NCBI GenBank assembly: GCA_013995675.1
Contig: VWRR01000015.1
Span: 1-64,000, forward strand
Reading direction: 5' to 3'
DNA from: Cyanidiococcus yangmingshanensis
Taxonomy: Eukaryota; Rhodophyta; Bangiophyceae; Cyanidiales; Cyanidiaceae
DNA: 64,000 nucleotides
Below the pieces are notes generated by a model that worked only from the letters and a program-made list of their open reading frames with translations, was not told the origin of the DNA and did not search any database. Positions 45,251-56,072 of the stretch are shown here, one piece after another; within the stretch, counting starts at the first letter, position 1, and each line of letters opens with the position of its first letter. A program made the translations under genes and the position numbers.

Positions 45251-46462
45251 GCGCCAGCGAGAACGACCTTATCAAACCTGCACCCCAGCGTGCACGGTAA
45301 GATCACAGGTCGCGGCCAGCGAGATATCGACTGCAGGGCGCTCAATCGTGATGTATGGAAACAGACAAAATAGATCAGAGCGGACACAACGCTCTCGATC
45401 CCATCTGTCCTTTCATTCCATGATGGTCTATCTACATTCGTATCGACTGGACATGCATGCCAATCAATCCCATAGCGCATGGTACGCATCTCGCTACAGC
45501 AACCTCTGCAGGCGCAGCGCAGAGAACTTTCGTAGACTGTTTTTGACGAATTGCGCGAAGTTGATTTCAATAGACTTGCTCCATGGGACCTTGTCGACTT
45601 GTGTGTTGTTGCTGGAGGGCTTTCGCGCGCATCGTCCATTCTTGTGCTCCATGCATATCCAGAGTAAAGCCAGATTCGTGAAGTAATGGAAACTCGAAGG
45701 TCCGACTATGATGATAGGGGATTCGATCCATCGTTCATGATGCACGCTGCATTGCCTAAACTGAATCCAAAGCGCTGGCACCGCTACTGACGTGCAATGG
45801 ATATGCCTTCTTGAAGTATAGGCTCTTATTCTAGTGAGCAGGTTTGAGTGACGCTGAAGGCTTGAGTTCAAGTCTTCGGCTGCCGATAAGTCTTCGGAAT
45901 TCTGATCGGCAATCAAGCGTTACTCCGATACGATCGGTTCAGCATCAACATTCACAAACACACAAGCACACTAACCGTGCAAATACCAGGTCGACGGCAT
46001 GAACAAGAATCCTTCAGGGCCAGTGATAGGACCTGAAAAAAATCCTCGGAGCGAAGCAGTGCCTCTGGATTCATGTATCCTTTAGGGACATCGGGGGTTT
46101 CGCGATATATACCAACCTTGAACATAGACGACGCACTGGGGGGGGGGGCCAGTGACCAACATCACAACATCGATGCTTGCTATGTACGCTGGCTTGATCG
46201 CAACAGAAAGGTTCACGTACAGCTTCCGTGTTTGGCCGCAAACCAGGGCCAGCGAGCGACGAATCCACAACCAGCGTATCAAGATCCAAGTCGAAACGAG
46301 CCGAATGGATGGCTTCTTGCGCCACCATGACGCGATGAAGCAAGCATGCCATGAAGATATGCTCTGAATCGAAGCGGTATGCAACTATCCCGTTATTTCT
46401 CAAGTCTCGCAGGAAGGTCTCGGGTCCGCGCTTGGAGCTGAGCCCTGTGCCGCGTCGCTCAC
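45251..46462. other. Spacer, no supported gene
   Basis: Holds an 11-base G run inside an inverted repeat (listed separately). Frames of 110-153 codons on both strands show no motif. Confidence 0.4.
46134..46154. repeat. G11 tract flanked by CACTGG / CCAGTG arms
   Basis: Eleven consecutive G (46138-46148). Its edges form a 6-bp inverted repeat, CACTGG at 46134-46139 and CCAGTG at 46149-46154. As RNA or single strand it would place nine G in a hairpin loop. The exact G count is prone to sequencing error. Confidence 0.8.
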
Positions 46463-49282
46463 TTAAGAAACATACGCGGGCTCGCGATCCGACGGTTTTT
46501 TGAAAAAATCTCGATGCGCATGCGCGTTGAGCAAATATTCAATTCGTTGTGTGGGTGAGCTCGGCGAGCCAGCCGCTCCGACACCAGTCTCTGATGACGA
46601 CAGGGATTGATCTCGCGCCTGTCGTGCCAGTCCCGGTGCGGCTGCCTCCCACATACGAACGGAACCGCTCTCATCCGCAGTGACCAGCAGGGCACAATTT
46701 GGCGTATACGCGAGCCGAACACAGGTCAGACCGTCGTGATGTGTTGTCTGTCGCAAGGCCGGTTCAATTTCTGGAGCTGCTGGTCCCCGTCTTGTCCTTC
46801 TTGGAGCCGGCAATGCATTCGGATCAAACTCCCAAATGCAGAGCTTTCCGTCCTGCCCAACGGAAGCCAGACGATACAGCTCAGGTCGCAGGGAATCCGG
46901 CAGAGTCAAGTCACGTTCAGAGGCCATGTCGACGGAGAGATCATCCCATGCGACATGATCAGACGGAAACCAGCACAGCGAGGTCACGAAACTGGAATGG
47001 CCGCTGCCACGAACGATCCCTTTCAGCGCCTCTGAAGCGGACTCGGGTACACCCCATATGGTTAGCATATCGTCCTCGCCGCCTGTGGCCAGGAAGCGAC
47101 CATCCGTTGACCAGGCGACGCAGAGCAACGCTCCGTAATGGGATCGCGCTTGTGCGAAAGCTTCGATCGGTGCACTGTTCATCGACTTTTTGATCAGGTC
47201 ATCCAGATCAGGGATCGCATACAGGCGCAACATACCATCTCGGCTGGCACAGGCCAGCTGCCGCTGCCATACCGAAACACTTGTAATGCCAAACCCCGAA
47301 GGAATCTGGGCAAGTAGTGCTGTCTGACATTTGCTCGGTGCAAGGCCCGTCGGCAATGCATGAATGTAGATACTCCCATTGCCTCGGGCGGTGATGAGGC
47401 GATCTCGCTCCGAGGTTACCGCCAGCGCCATGACCATGACCTGTTTCGGCTGGTCCGCAGCCGACATGAACGCGCTCGGGACACCGATGCAGTCATAGCC
47501 ACCGTCTGCGGTTCGCAGTGGGTCTCGATGAATGAGCACTTCACCGTTTGCAAATCCGATAATTGCCAGAACAGTGTCCTCCAAGGCCGACAAGCACAAT
47601 GTATGACAAGTTGGTAACGCCCGAAAACGAAATTTCTGGTGGACACGCCCATCGCCTTCACCTTGGATGATGTAGACCTGGTCTCGGTAGTTGAGTAGTA
47701 GAAGCGGCACCATCTCATTCGCTTGATCCGAGTCCAGCATGGGCACATCGAGCCCAAGACTGGTTTGGGGAGTCGCGGAGCGGGCCACGCCCGATTTCGC
47801 AGGCAAACCCGGCTCGATATGGTGATTGTCGTGATCGCTGCCAGTGGTTGTATGCGCATCCAGCTGCTCCCGCACAATCGGCGATCCTGGGGTGCTCGTG
47901 CCGACTTTGTCACGGCCTGTGCTGGTCCATCGATTCAGCCAGCCCATCATGGGCCGATTCACCGCTGTCTCTGAGGCGGTCAAAGCGAGATGCGAACACT
48001 GGCCGTAATTGCCAGTTTGGCCAGGCGACGGGTACGAATCCACAGCCATGAGCTCTGGCGCAATGCGAGACCGCGATGGGGCTTTTGGCTCGGCGCCATT
48101 CTCCGGTACCATGGTATCGCTCCCTCGAGCAAGTGCATTCCCACTAGCACTGCTACTCTCAAGCGAGCGTACAGAGGCTGCTCGCCGACGACCAAACAGC
48201 CCTCGCCGCTCGCGCGTGTTGCCTGATACTGCCGACGGTGGTGGTGTACCCGAACGCGGATGGTCCATACCGCCCGCTGAATGCATCGCCGGAGTTACTC
48301 TTCGTCCATTGACATCGCCCGCAGCGATGATCATAGCGTTGGGCGTCAAGATCTCACTATCAGCGGATAGCGTTCGTCGATAGGCCGCCATGATAGAGGC
48401 GTTCTCGACGATGGCGTTCATCAGCATCATACTGAGCAGAGCTCGAGGAATGAGAAGCACGGAGACTTGCGTGCCTCGCGTGCCCCAGCCATAGTTCACT
48501 CGTCGTCCCACCACAGGGCCGCCGATTCCCAGAAAGCCTCCCATGGGCGAGGCGCCCTGACAATCCCCAGCGAGCGAGGGCGATGAGCTCGCGCTCCCCC
48601 CTGTGCTCTGCGAGGCATGGGGGCTCGAGGGTGCATTCCCCCCGTGGGCGTGGCTGCTCCCGAGACCCATCATGCTGGCACCACTCGCCGCAAGGGAGGT
48701 GAGGCGACTAAGCATGCTGCGCGCTTCGTAACCGCCGCTGCCACCATTGCCACCGCTGACGTTGCTGGAAGGGTTCGCGCGCCTCCCGTTCGCAGCGCCG
48801 GCTGAGCGATCCGACCCCGAGTCCGCACGCGCTCGCGGTTCCGTCGCGTACAGACGCTCGCCGACCCACTCAGCACTCAGCTCAAAAACGCCGTGACCGG
48901 GAATGGCAATACTTCGTCGCAGCACCTTTCGCGGGCTCGTCATGGCGGCCTGCGGTGAGCCAACCACGTACCCCGAAAGATTCGCTACACCAGATACTCC
49001 GTCAACAGCTTCGCGATCACCCGAACCGCTACCGCCAGTTGCATCAGCACCGCTACCGTAATAGGCACCGTCGTTGTTGCGTGGCATTGTCGAGGGCCCA
49101 GGCGCCGGCCCAACGCTGTGCCCCCTTGACGCAGCCACCGGACTTGAGGCAGCGCTCTGCGGTCGCGAGCCGGAACCGACACCACCGACACCTAACCAGT
49201 TGCTCGTGGAGCTGTTGAAGGATTCTCCGGTTGTAGAGGAACCAGAGCAAGAGCGTTGATGGGTACCTGATACCTCGCGCAT
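46463..49282 (-). CDS. WD40-repeat protein, WDR20/DMWD/CreC-like
   Basis: A 939-residue protein. The first 500 residues are low-complexity, rich in S, G and A, and probably disordered. From about residue 520 onwards a WD40 propeller follows. Its best landmarks, YGALLCVAWSTDGRFLATGGEDDMLTIWGV and then RLASVGQDGKLCIWEFDPN, match the spacing and wording of the WDR20/DMWD/fungal CreC family. The long insert between those two repeats is also typical of that family. In animals and fungi these proteins are cofactors of USP12/46-type deubiquitinases. Whether such a partner exists here cannot be seen. Start: ATG at 49282; the disordered leader makes the exact start uncertain. Frame intact. Confidence 0.85.
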   Translation of the reverse strand: MREVSGTHQRSCSGSSTTGESFNSSTSNWLGVGGVGSGSRPQSAASSPVAASRGHSVGPAPGPSTMPRNNDGAYYGSGADATGGSGSGDREAVDGVSGVANLSGYVVGSPQAAMTSPRKVLRRSIAIPGHGVFELSAEWVGERLYATEPRARADSGSDRSAGAANGRRANPSSNVSGGNGGSGGYEARSMLSRLTSLAASGASMMGLGSSHAHGGNAPSSPHASQSTGGSASSSPSLAGDCQGASPMGGFLGIGGPVVGRRVNYGWGTRGTQVSVLLIPRALLSMMLMNAIVENASIMAAYRRTLSADSEILTPNAMIIAAGDVNGRRVTPAMHSAGGMDHPRSGTPPPSAVSGNTRERRGLFGRRRAASVRSLESSSASGNALARGSDTMVPENGAEPKAPSRSRIAPELMAVDSYPSPGQTGNYGQCSHLALTASETAVNRPMMGWLNRWTSTGRDKVGTSTPGSPIVREQLDAHTTTGSDHDNHHIEPGLPAKSGVARSATPQTSLGLDVPMLDSDQANEMVPLLLLNYRDQVYIIQGEGDGRVHQKFRFRALPTCHTLCLSALEDTVLAIIGFANGEVLIHRDPLRTADGGYDCIGVPSAFMSAADQPKQVMVMALAVTSERDRLITARGNGSIYIHALPTGLAPSKCQTALLAQIPSGFGITSVSVWQRQLACASRDGMLRLYAIPDLDDLIKKSMNSAPIEAFAQARSHYGALLCVAWSTDGRFLATGGEDDMLTIWGVPESASEALKGIVRGSGHSSFVTSLCWFPSDHVAWDDLSVDMASERDLTLPDSLRPELYRLASVGQDGKLCIWEFDPNALPAPRRTRRGPAAPEIEPALRQTTHHDGLTCVRLAYTPNCALLVTADESGSVRMWEAAAPGLARQARDQSLSSSETGVGAAGSPSSPTQRIEYLLNAHAHRDFFKKPSDREPAYVS

Positions 49283-50585
49283 CGCTCAAGGCGCCATCCC
49301 AGAAAACACCTTATCTGCATGCATCGTGCCCGAACACACGCATCGTGACGCAACGTGCACGCATTTGGTGCGCCGCGATGCCAGAAATCGCAATTGGTGC
49401 ACGCATCGCGCGTCACGTGTCGAACGGCGACAGCAGCAGCAGGGAGGGCGATCGCCTGCCAGAGACGCTCCTGCAAGCAGCGATGCCCATCCAGTCCGTG
49501 GCCGGGATATCGTCCACCACGAGCGAGAGGTATCCCCCGTTCAGCAGCAATATGCGCACCAGAGGATGTAGGTCGAATAGATACAGGCTGAGAAATGTGT
49601 TTCATAGGAGATCGATCGATGTCGAATGCTCGAGTCCGCGACGAAGAACCAGCACGATACGGAGCCATGCGGAACCACATGGAGTGAGTCAACCAGCCTA
49701 TCGTCGTTTTCTGTGAGCACTCGCGCATGCTCAAACAAGTCCGGATTGAGTGCCCGATCACAGCTCGTGCACGGCCAGCGCACGAGAGAGTCAGTGAGAG
49801 ACTGCTTCTTCGTCACCTATCTTTCAATCATCTGGATCAGATGCACGCATCTAGTACCGCGTGCGCCTGGCCGAGTGTGTGGGTTACCCAGAAGATTGAG
49901 ATTCTCTGGCGTGCCCGCTCGATCCGTAGGCGTGCGTATCCGCTCGAACAGACCCGCAGGCGGAAGCAACGATGACGCGCGGCCGTGAATGGACACTTCG
50001 TGCGTACTCGACGCCACGGACCGCCATCGGGCTACGCGAATACGACCCGGAAGCGATCGACGAGGGCAATCGCGCAGACGGCCCATCCCCGCCTTCTCTA
50101 TGGTTTGTGAATACGCTGTCGATGAAGCTGGTTGCGCAGCTTGCCCAAATATTCGGCAGGAGATCCCTCCCGAAGCATCTGCGGTGAACACGGCCGGCGC
50201 AGCACATGGCCGTCCTCCCCTATCGACCATCATGTATCGATTTGTTCCAAGGAACATGTCGTGATGAGAGCGTACCAGAGCGGTGGCTACGGTCTCGGCC
50301 TACAAACATCATTGGGCTTGTCGTGGCGGCAACAGTTCATTGCTGACCGCTGAAGCGAAAACGCGCCATTGGTGTGCCGATCCCCCGCACTGATTCGAAT
50401 GGTACCGGCTCGAGCGACGCCGCCCGGGGTGATTCGTGCCCAATGTCATCGACAGGCACGCGTCCGAGCGAGAACACGTCTGCCGCAGTTCACAAAGATA
50501 TCGTTCAAACGTCCTGAGGACGGTAACCGAGGCTGAACCTCTTCTCCACGCACAAGTGCACCGTTGACCGCTGTTGCTTGAAGAC
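49283..50585. other. Spacer between divergent genes
   Basis: About 1.3 kb between the divergent starts of the WD40 and VTE3 genes; presumably contains both promoters. No motif or RNA gene recognised; overlapping frames only. Confidence 0.4.
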
Positions 50586-51641
50586 ATGTTTGGTTTCGTA
50601 GGCGGCTCCGCAGGGGGGCTCTCTTTAGGTGTACACCAAGCCGGCTTGAGCTCGACTAGCAGACAAGCGACACATAGAGGTGGGCTCTGCAGACGGCAAC
50701 AGCGCCGTTGCAGGATCGTGAGTGCGCTGCCAAGCGAAGGCGCGGCTGCTGCAGTGCCGCCGCGGCGACATCAAGGTCTAATCCAGCACAAACGGGAGGC
50801 TTTTTGGTTCTATCGGTTTCTCTCAATTGTTTATGATACGATTGTGAACCCGTTTCACTGGACAGTCGACATGCGGAGTGCCTCGCTGCGACAGGCTGGC
50901 CTGGGCGATGCCAGTGGTCGTGCTGACTTTAAAGTGCTTGACGTGGGCGGCGGCACTGGTTTCTGCACGGAGGGTATCGTCCAGTACGTGGCACCGGCTC
51001 AGGTTACGTTGCTTGATCAGTCGCCACATCAGATGGAGATAGCGAAACGGAAGCCAACGCTCCGTGGCGTAACGTTCGTGCAGGGCGACGCAGAGGCCCT
51101 ACCCTTCCCAACGGATTCGTTTGATCGGGTGGTTTCTGCCGGCTCGATTGAGTATTGGCCGGAACCTCAGCGCGGCATTGCCGAGGCATACCGTGTCCTC
51201 AAACAGGGCGGGCTCGCGACCATCATTGGGCCTGTGCGTGCGACCAATCCAATCAGCCGCTTCTTCTGTGATCTGTGGATGCTTTTTCCGACGGAGGAGG
51301 AGTATCGGGAGTGGTTCACTCGGGCCGGTTTCACTGACCTGAAGATTTCTTACATAGGGCCGCCAGCGTACAAGGGAATTCGACAGCACGGGCTCATCAT
51401 GGGCTTGACCATTACTGGCCGCAAATCGATGCCAGGCGAGCCACGAATTCAGCTTGGGCCCATGAAAGAGCGACTCGATCAGTCCAAGCCGATGTCGCTG
51501 GCAGAACGCGTCGTGTTCCTGGGAAGATGGTTTCTCGGTTGTATCGCTGGGTTTTACTACTTCTTGCTTCCATTCGCGATTATGATCTATGCGGCCCTCT
51601 TTATCAGAATGCCGCGCAAATCAGAGGACGTCGTAGCGTAG
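50586..51641 (+). CDS. VTE3: MPBQ/MSBQ methyltransferase (VTE3)
   Basis: SAM-dependent methyltransferase of the plastid inner envelope. It methylates 2-methyl-6-phytyl- and 2-methyl-6-solanesyl-benzoquinol in tocopherol and plastoquinone synthesis. Seen from the ATG at 50586 (351 residues): a basic, serine-rich leader of about 60 residues consistent with a plastid transit peptide; the VTE3-specific stretch LIQHKREAFWFYRFLSIVYD; the SAM-binding loop VLDVGGGTGFCTEG; DQSPHQ; GDAEALPFPTDSFDRVVSAG; SIEYWPEPQRGI; and a hydrophobic C-terminal anchor. A TTG twelve bases upstream extends the frame but ATG is preferred. This gene is the best evidence that the host is photosynthetic. Frame intact. Confidence 0.95.
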   Translation: MFGFVGGSAGGLSLGVHQAGLSSTSRQATHRGGLCRRQQRRCRIVSALPSEGAAAAVPPRRHQGLIQHKREAFWFYRFLSIVYDTIVNPFHWTVDMRSASLRQAGLGDASGRADFKVLDVGGGTGFCTEGIVQYVAPAQVTLLDQSPHQMEIAKRKPTLRGVTFVQGDAEALPFPTDSFDRVVSAGSIEYWPEPQRGIAEAYRVLKQGGLATIIGPVRATNPISRFFCDLWMLFPTEEEYREWFTRAGFTDLKISYIGPPAYKGIRQHGLIMGLTITGRKSMPGEPRIQLGPMKERLDQSKPMSLAERVVFLGRWFLGCIAGFYYFLLPFAIMIYAALFIRMPRKSEDVVA

Positions 51642-52646
51642 ACGCAGCTGCTCCGCCAGCTAGGTTGTCAGAGAGTGTCCGATTCCTTCATCGAAGTTCG
51701 ACGAATGTCATGGGAAACGTCTGCAGACCAAAGAGCCGACTGGTGCATGATCGTCAAACAAATCGGCCAAAGACATAAACCGAAGCAGACTTTCTGGGCG
51801 CGTTTCGTGCCGCTTGAGAACGACGGACCAGTGCTCTTCTCAACCGAACTTGCTTTCAACCGATGACAAGGATCGTGGTTTCCACAACGATCGCGGCAAT
51901 GGTCAGCGCTTCGGCGCGTTCGTTCACTTGAAAGTCAGGAAAGAACACTCTTCAAAATCTGAAAGAGGACGTTATCGCTGCTTCGCCGCTAACAGAGGCT
52001 CGCTAGTGCAGACGCCCCTCGGATGGGCCTCGGCCGAGCAGGCGAACCGAGGCCTATCAAGAGAGACAAGACGTGACGTGGCCGGATCATTGCATGGACG
52101 CCACATATGACCATCACGCCTTACATGGGACGCACCGAGTCGACATCTGTCCGCTTCGAGGTTCTCGAACTGGCGCAGGGATCGGATCCGAGTCACGAGT
52201 CGCACAGCTTGCCTGTAGCGAAAAAAGGATAGTTCTTAGTCGGCGACCCCTAGCTTCTGCTACCATCAGAGCCAGACCTCGAAGCCCATTTCATATCGTC
52301 AAACACGGCACGTTTTGAGAAGGACACGCTTCTCGCTGCTGACGTCGCACCAGCTGGATGGTGCCCATAACAATGGCGTGCCGGTGCTAGACAAGTACAT
52401 GTCACCGACTGTATGCGACCTCGAATGCGGAAACAACGACACATGACGTGTTTGGCATGGCCCCCACTGATCCAGGAGTCCGCGTCTCTTCGCCCCCGTG
52501 GATCGCATTGCCAGAGATTGGACGCAGACCTTGGCTTGTCCATCGGGCGCCCGAGCGCCAACTGCAACCGAGCGAGGCCCCGACGCACAGTCGACTACAG
52601 AACGAACGCCACCACCATACGCACGAGTCGTTTCAGCCATACTCAT
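51642..52646. other. Spacer between converging genes
   Basis: About 1 kb between the 3' ends of VTE3 and the LIM gene. Only short overlapping frames; no RNA gene recognised. Confidence 0.4.
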
Positions 52647-53084
52647 TCATCCCAGCTGATTGCGCAAGTCCTCGATCGCATCGTGAAGCTCTGCCATATG
52701 TTGCTGTTGTTCTTCAACCCGCTGCAGCAAATAGTCCAGGTAGCGTGCGAGCGGCTCGCCTGAAGCTGGCGGGTTCCACGCGCCCAACGGCATCCTCTTG
52801 TGTTCAGCCTCCTGGGCTCGCCCCGAAACACCATTCTTGGAGGGCGTCACCACCTCGTAGCGCCCAGCAGCGTGAAACTGCGCATCAAAGTGTGGCTTGC
52901 AGAACAGTGTGCCACTGATCTGGGCGTACGTCCCTAGGGCAAGCTTCTTGTTACACGTGTGACAACGGAAGCAGTTGGCGTGGTAGATGCGCCCATCCGT
53001 AGCAACTCTTTCAGCAGCGTAGACTGTTTTATTACAAAGACAACACAACTCTGAGGAACCTCCGTAAATCATCGTACTCGTCAT
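52647..53084 (-). CDS. Single LIM-domain protein with C-terminal coiled coil
   Basis: A 145-residue protein. One complete LIM double zinc finger occupies residues 14-65: C14-x2-C17, H35-x2-C38, C41-x2-C44 and C62-x2-H65, all eight ligands present. The C-terminal 35 residues (LDYLLQRVEEQQQHMAELHD onwards) form a short heptad-patterned helix suited to dimer formation. LIM domains bind proteins; relatives act on actin or in transcription. With one finger only, it differs from the two-LIM proteins of plants and animals. The function cannot be named. Start: ATG at 53084. Confidence 0.88.
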   Translation of the reverse strand: MTSTMIYGGSSELCCLCNKTVYAAERVATDGRIYHANCFRCHTCNKKLALGTYAQISGTLFCKPHFDAQFHAAGRYEVVTPSKNGVSGRAQEAEHKRMPLGAWNPPASGEPLARYLDYLLQRVEEQQQHMAELHDAIEDLRNQLG

Positions 53085-53930
53085 AGAACGGAACGTTGGC
53101 GGGTATTCGTGTGACGAACCGGGAATTTAAATTGAAGAGGAAACGCTTCCGCCAAGCGACCGCGCTGCGGGCGCCCCATCGATCGGCCAAACGGACACGT
53201 GTCCGTTGCGGCCCTCGGGTTTGGCGGCATGGTCTGCTGCGGAAACGCTCCGGTGGCGGAAATCGCCACCAAGGACGACGATGGCGACGCCGGAAGGAAA
53301 TATCCGCGAGTGCCGAGGATGCACGTTCTCGACATGGCCCCGCTGCATCGTCAGACCCGCGGTCTCGATGACCAAGTCGTTCGAAAAGGCTCAGCATCTT
53401 GACGAATGCGAGTATCTTCACTAGGCTAGTCGTGGAGGCCTGGCGCTGACCATGCGCATTTCGATGCATACCGTACACGTAAACGAATGATTGCGTGACC
53501 TTGCGAATCGCTGCGTCTAGGAGTACTGTTTCGGCAGGATATGGCCACTCGTCCACCTACCGCTTACGTCCCGAATCGTCGCATTCGTTCTTGACCCTGC
53601 CACATGCGGCGGGCGATCAAATCATGTCAGAGGACTGGTTTCCAAAGCAAAGCCTCTGCGCCGATGAGCATTGTGGGGTCGTCGCGAAGGCTTGGTATGT
53701 CGCTGGCCAAGCGCCCCAGGTATACCAAAGAAATGCTGGATAGTGTGCGGTGCATTCGATGGTTCAAAGGGTCAGAGATCTCTGCTCCTCAATCCGCAGT
53801 GTCTCTTGCAGGACGAGGCTCGATCGTCGAGGGGATGTCCATCGGACTGGGCGCCGGTTTCGTTAGACATGGTTGGCGGCCGCCAATCGCGGACGTGTTC
53901 ATGCGCCGTTCGTGAGAGGACGACACTCCC
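53085..53930. other. Spacer between divergent genes
   Basis: About 0.85 kb between the starts of the LIM and coatomer genes. A 174-codon minus-strand frame (53032-53556) overlaps the LIM start in another frame and looks like chance. Confidence 0.4.
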
Positions 53931-54892
53931 ATGGAGAGTAAACATGACTGGTATGACTTTTGGAACTTTTTCTATCTCGGAAACTATCAGGCGGCTGTAG
54001 AGGCGTGCCCTCAAGGTCTGGAACAAAGTCAGTGGCCTCGGGAGGTGTTACTCGCGCTTGTCCGTTTGCGACTCTCCCAGCGCGACTGGGATAGCGTCCA
54101 AGGGCTGCAGGGCTTGTTTACCGATGAATGGACAGCGTCTGTGATCAAAGTTTCGCTGCAAGTTTTTATGAACGGGAGGGTCGCTGACGACCAGGAAAGC
54201 GTGCGGTCGGCGGTCCTTAGTGACGCAAACGCGCTCGAATCTGTCGATGAACCGGGCCGACTGCTCGCGACCACGGCGCTACTTCAGGTGGGTCTCTATG
54301 CGGACGCTCTGGAGATACTACCGCTGGCTTGTTGCAGAGATGATGCTGAATCTCGGGCTTGCCGCGTGGCTTTGTGGCTCCAACTGAACCGGCTGGACCG
54401 CGCTCAGCTAGAGTTCCGGGCATTCGAGGTCTGGGCCGAGCAGCAGCTCATCGGTGGCGACCACGCAGCGATCGGGACGCTGCTGCAGATCACCAAAACA
54501 ATGCTAGTTTTAGCAAGCGATCACGTCGAGGAAAGTCGATATCGAGAGCGCCTTGATGGTCTGTACCGAGCTTGCCGAACGCTACGGACAAACGGCGAAG
54601 CTGCTCAACCTGATTTACTGCTGTTCGCTGCGCCTCGGTCGTAAGGAGGCAGCAGAAAGGACGCTTCAAGAGGCGCTCGCCCTGGAACCTAATGATCCAG
54701 ATACTTTGGCAAATGCATGCAGCACATTCGGCAGCAGAATGGATGGTGACCGCAGCGTGCGCCGGTGCTGCAGGCATCGTGAACCAATATACGGAGCGGC
54801 TTCGGGTGCAGGCACCGTGGCATCCATGGCTGCGCTGTCAAGAGACATTTGAGAAAAAACTCGACGAATGTTTAGTGAACCCGTTGACTTGA
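53931..54892 (+). CDS. Coatomer subunit epsilon, in three overlapping frames
   Basis: Tetratricopeptide-like subunit of the COPI vesicle coat (Golgi-to-ER transport). The start DWYDFWNFFYLGNYQAAVEA matches the family's N-terminal helix pair. The first frame stays coding to about 54530. The match then continues one base over, from about 54535, with ESALMVCTELAERYG and LGRKEAAERTLQEALAL (the QEALDKDSGYPETL region of animal epsilon-COP). After about 54710 it moves one more base over, with GIVNQYTERLRVQAPWHPWL to the stop at 54892. Both steps are +1, and the homology is otherwise collinear and of normal length (about 320 residues). An AAA run near 54530 is a plausible place for an extra base. Likely a working gene with two assembly indels, or a young pseudogene. 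Confidence 0.85.
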
Positions 54893-56072
54893 AAACGCTG
54901 ATGATTGAATGAAGATCGCTCGAAGAAACTGAATCGCGGCGGACCCTTTCAAAGAGTCGAGACTGATGGCGAACCGCGACGATGCATCGGGCCGTGGATG
55001 GTAACGTGCTCTTCGGGAGACTCGGAATGATGTTCAGAGCATGGCTCGTTTTTTCGCTTGAATCCTTTACGCAGAACGCGATCTTTCGGATGACCGAGAT
55101 CGCTTACTGGTGGCTTCCTCGCCAGGTTCCGCACACCATCTGGGCTCTTATCGCTCGCACATAGTATCTATACACCAACCGAGGATCGCATCCATCAACA
55201 TAAAGTATTGACAGGGACCGAAATCCCTATTCAGGACGCGGTTGCTTTATAGGATTCTCGTCCATGGCAAGAACGGTGAGTATGATCGTGACGCTTCCGA
55301 TGCGACGTCCATAAACGCACGGATGTCACTGCTCCAAGAGCCCGTCTCGAAGCAGGTCCTGTTCAGATGCCATGAAAGTGTCCGAGCATTCGCTCCAACG
55401 CCTCCGTATCGATCGCCAACAGCGTCAAATCAGAACGACTGGCACTCTCTGACGACTTGCAAGCACGAAGGTTGCGTGCGGCCACTGTACAAACCTTTGG
55501 CTGGCGCTTGCAACCAGCCACAACGATGAGCACGATGACCTTCGTTCATGACTGAAACCACCTGCACGATCCAACTTTAGGTTCTGGGAGCCGTATTTGA
55601 ATAGAGGCGCTCAGATGATGTCACTCGTTCGAGAGGGATCTTTCTCGTGGTGAGGATATCCAGACATCCCAGAGTCACTATAGCTTGGGTACGGCGAGTG
55701 CAATTCGAGTCTCGCCGACATGAGGTCCATAGAAACCGGCAAACGGATCTGATGGATTGGTTGGTCATTCCGTCGAACTACGCGTTCGTTATCAATCAAT
55801 GTTTATGAGAAGCTTTTGGACAGACCTTAAAATAGCGATAAACTTGTTCTTAGACGCAAGCCGCTCACGCGCGGTGCTATATACGAGAATCGGAGACGAT
55901 CCGCCGAAGATGGTACGGAGAGCGCATTCAGAAACTCGATCAAGCAGCAAGACTTTGCGGATCATCGAGTGTCCGTCTCCGCTAGATCGGTATCCCCTTT
56001 GGCATCAATGTTCTCGACTGGTGCGCTCAGAACAAAAGCATTCGGATGTGCCTCGGACGTCAGCGGCGGAGC
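54893..56072. other. Spacer between converging genes
   Basis: About 1.2 kb between the 3' ends of the coatomer and kinase genes. Somewhat AT-richer than the neighbouring genes. No supported gene; frames of 60-100 codons only. Confidence 0.4.

Noticed and set aside
53032-53556. 174-codon minus-strand frame beside the LIM gene
   Set aside because: It overlaps the LIM start in another frame and is arginine-rich in the way chance GC-rich frames are.
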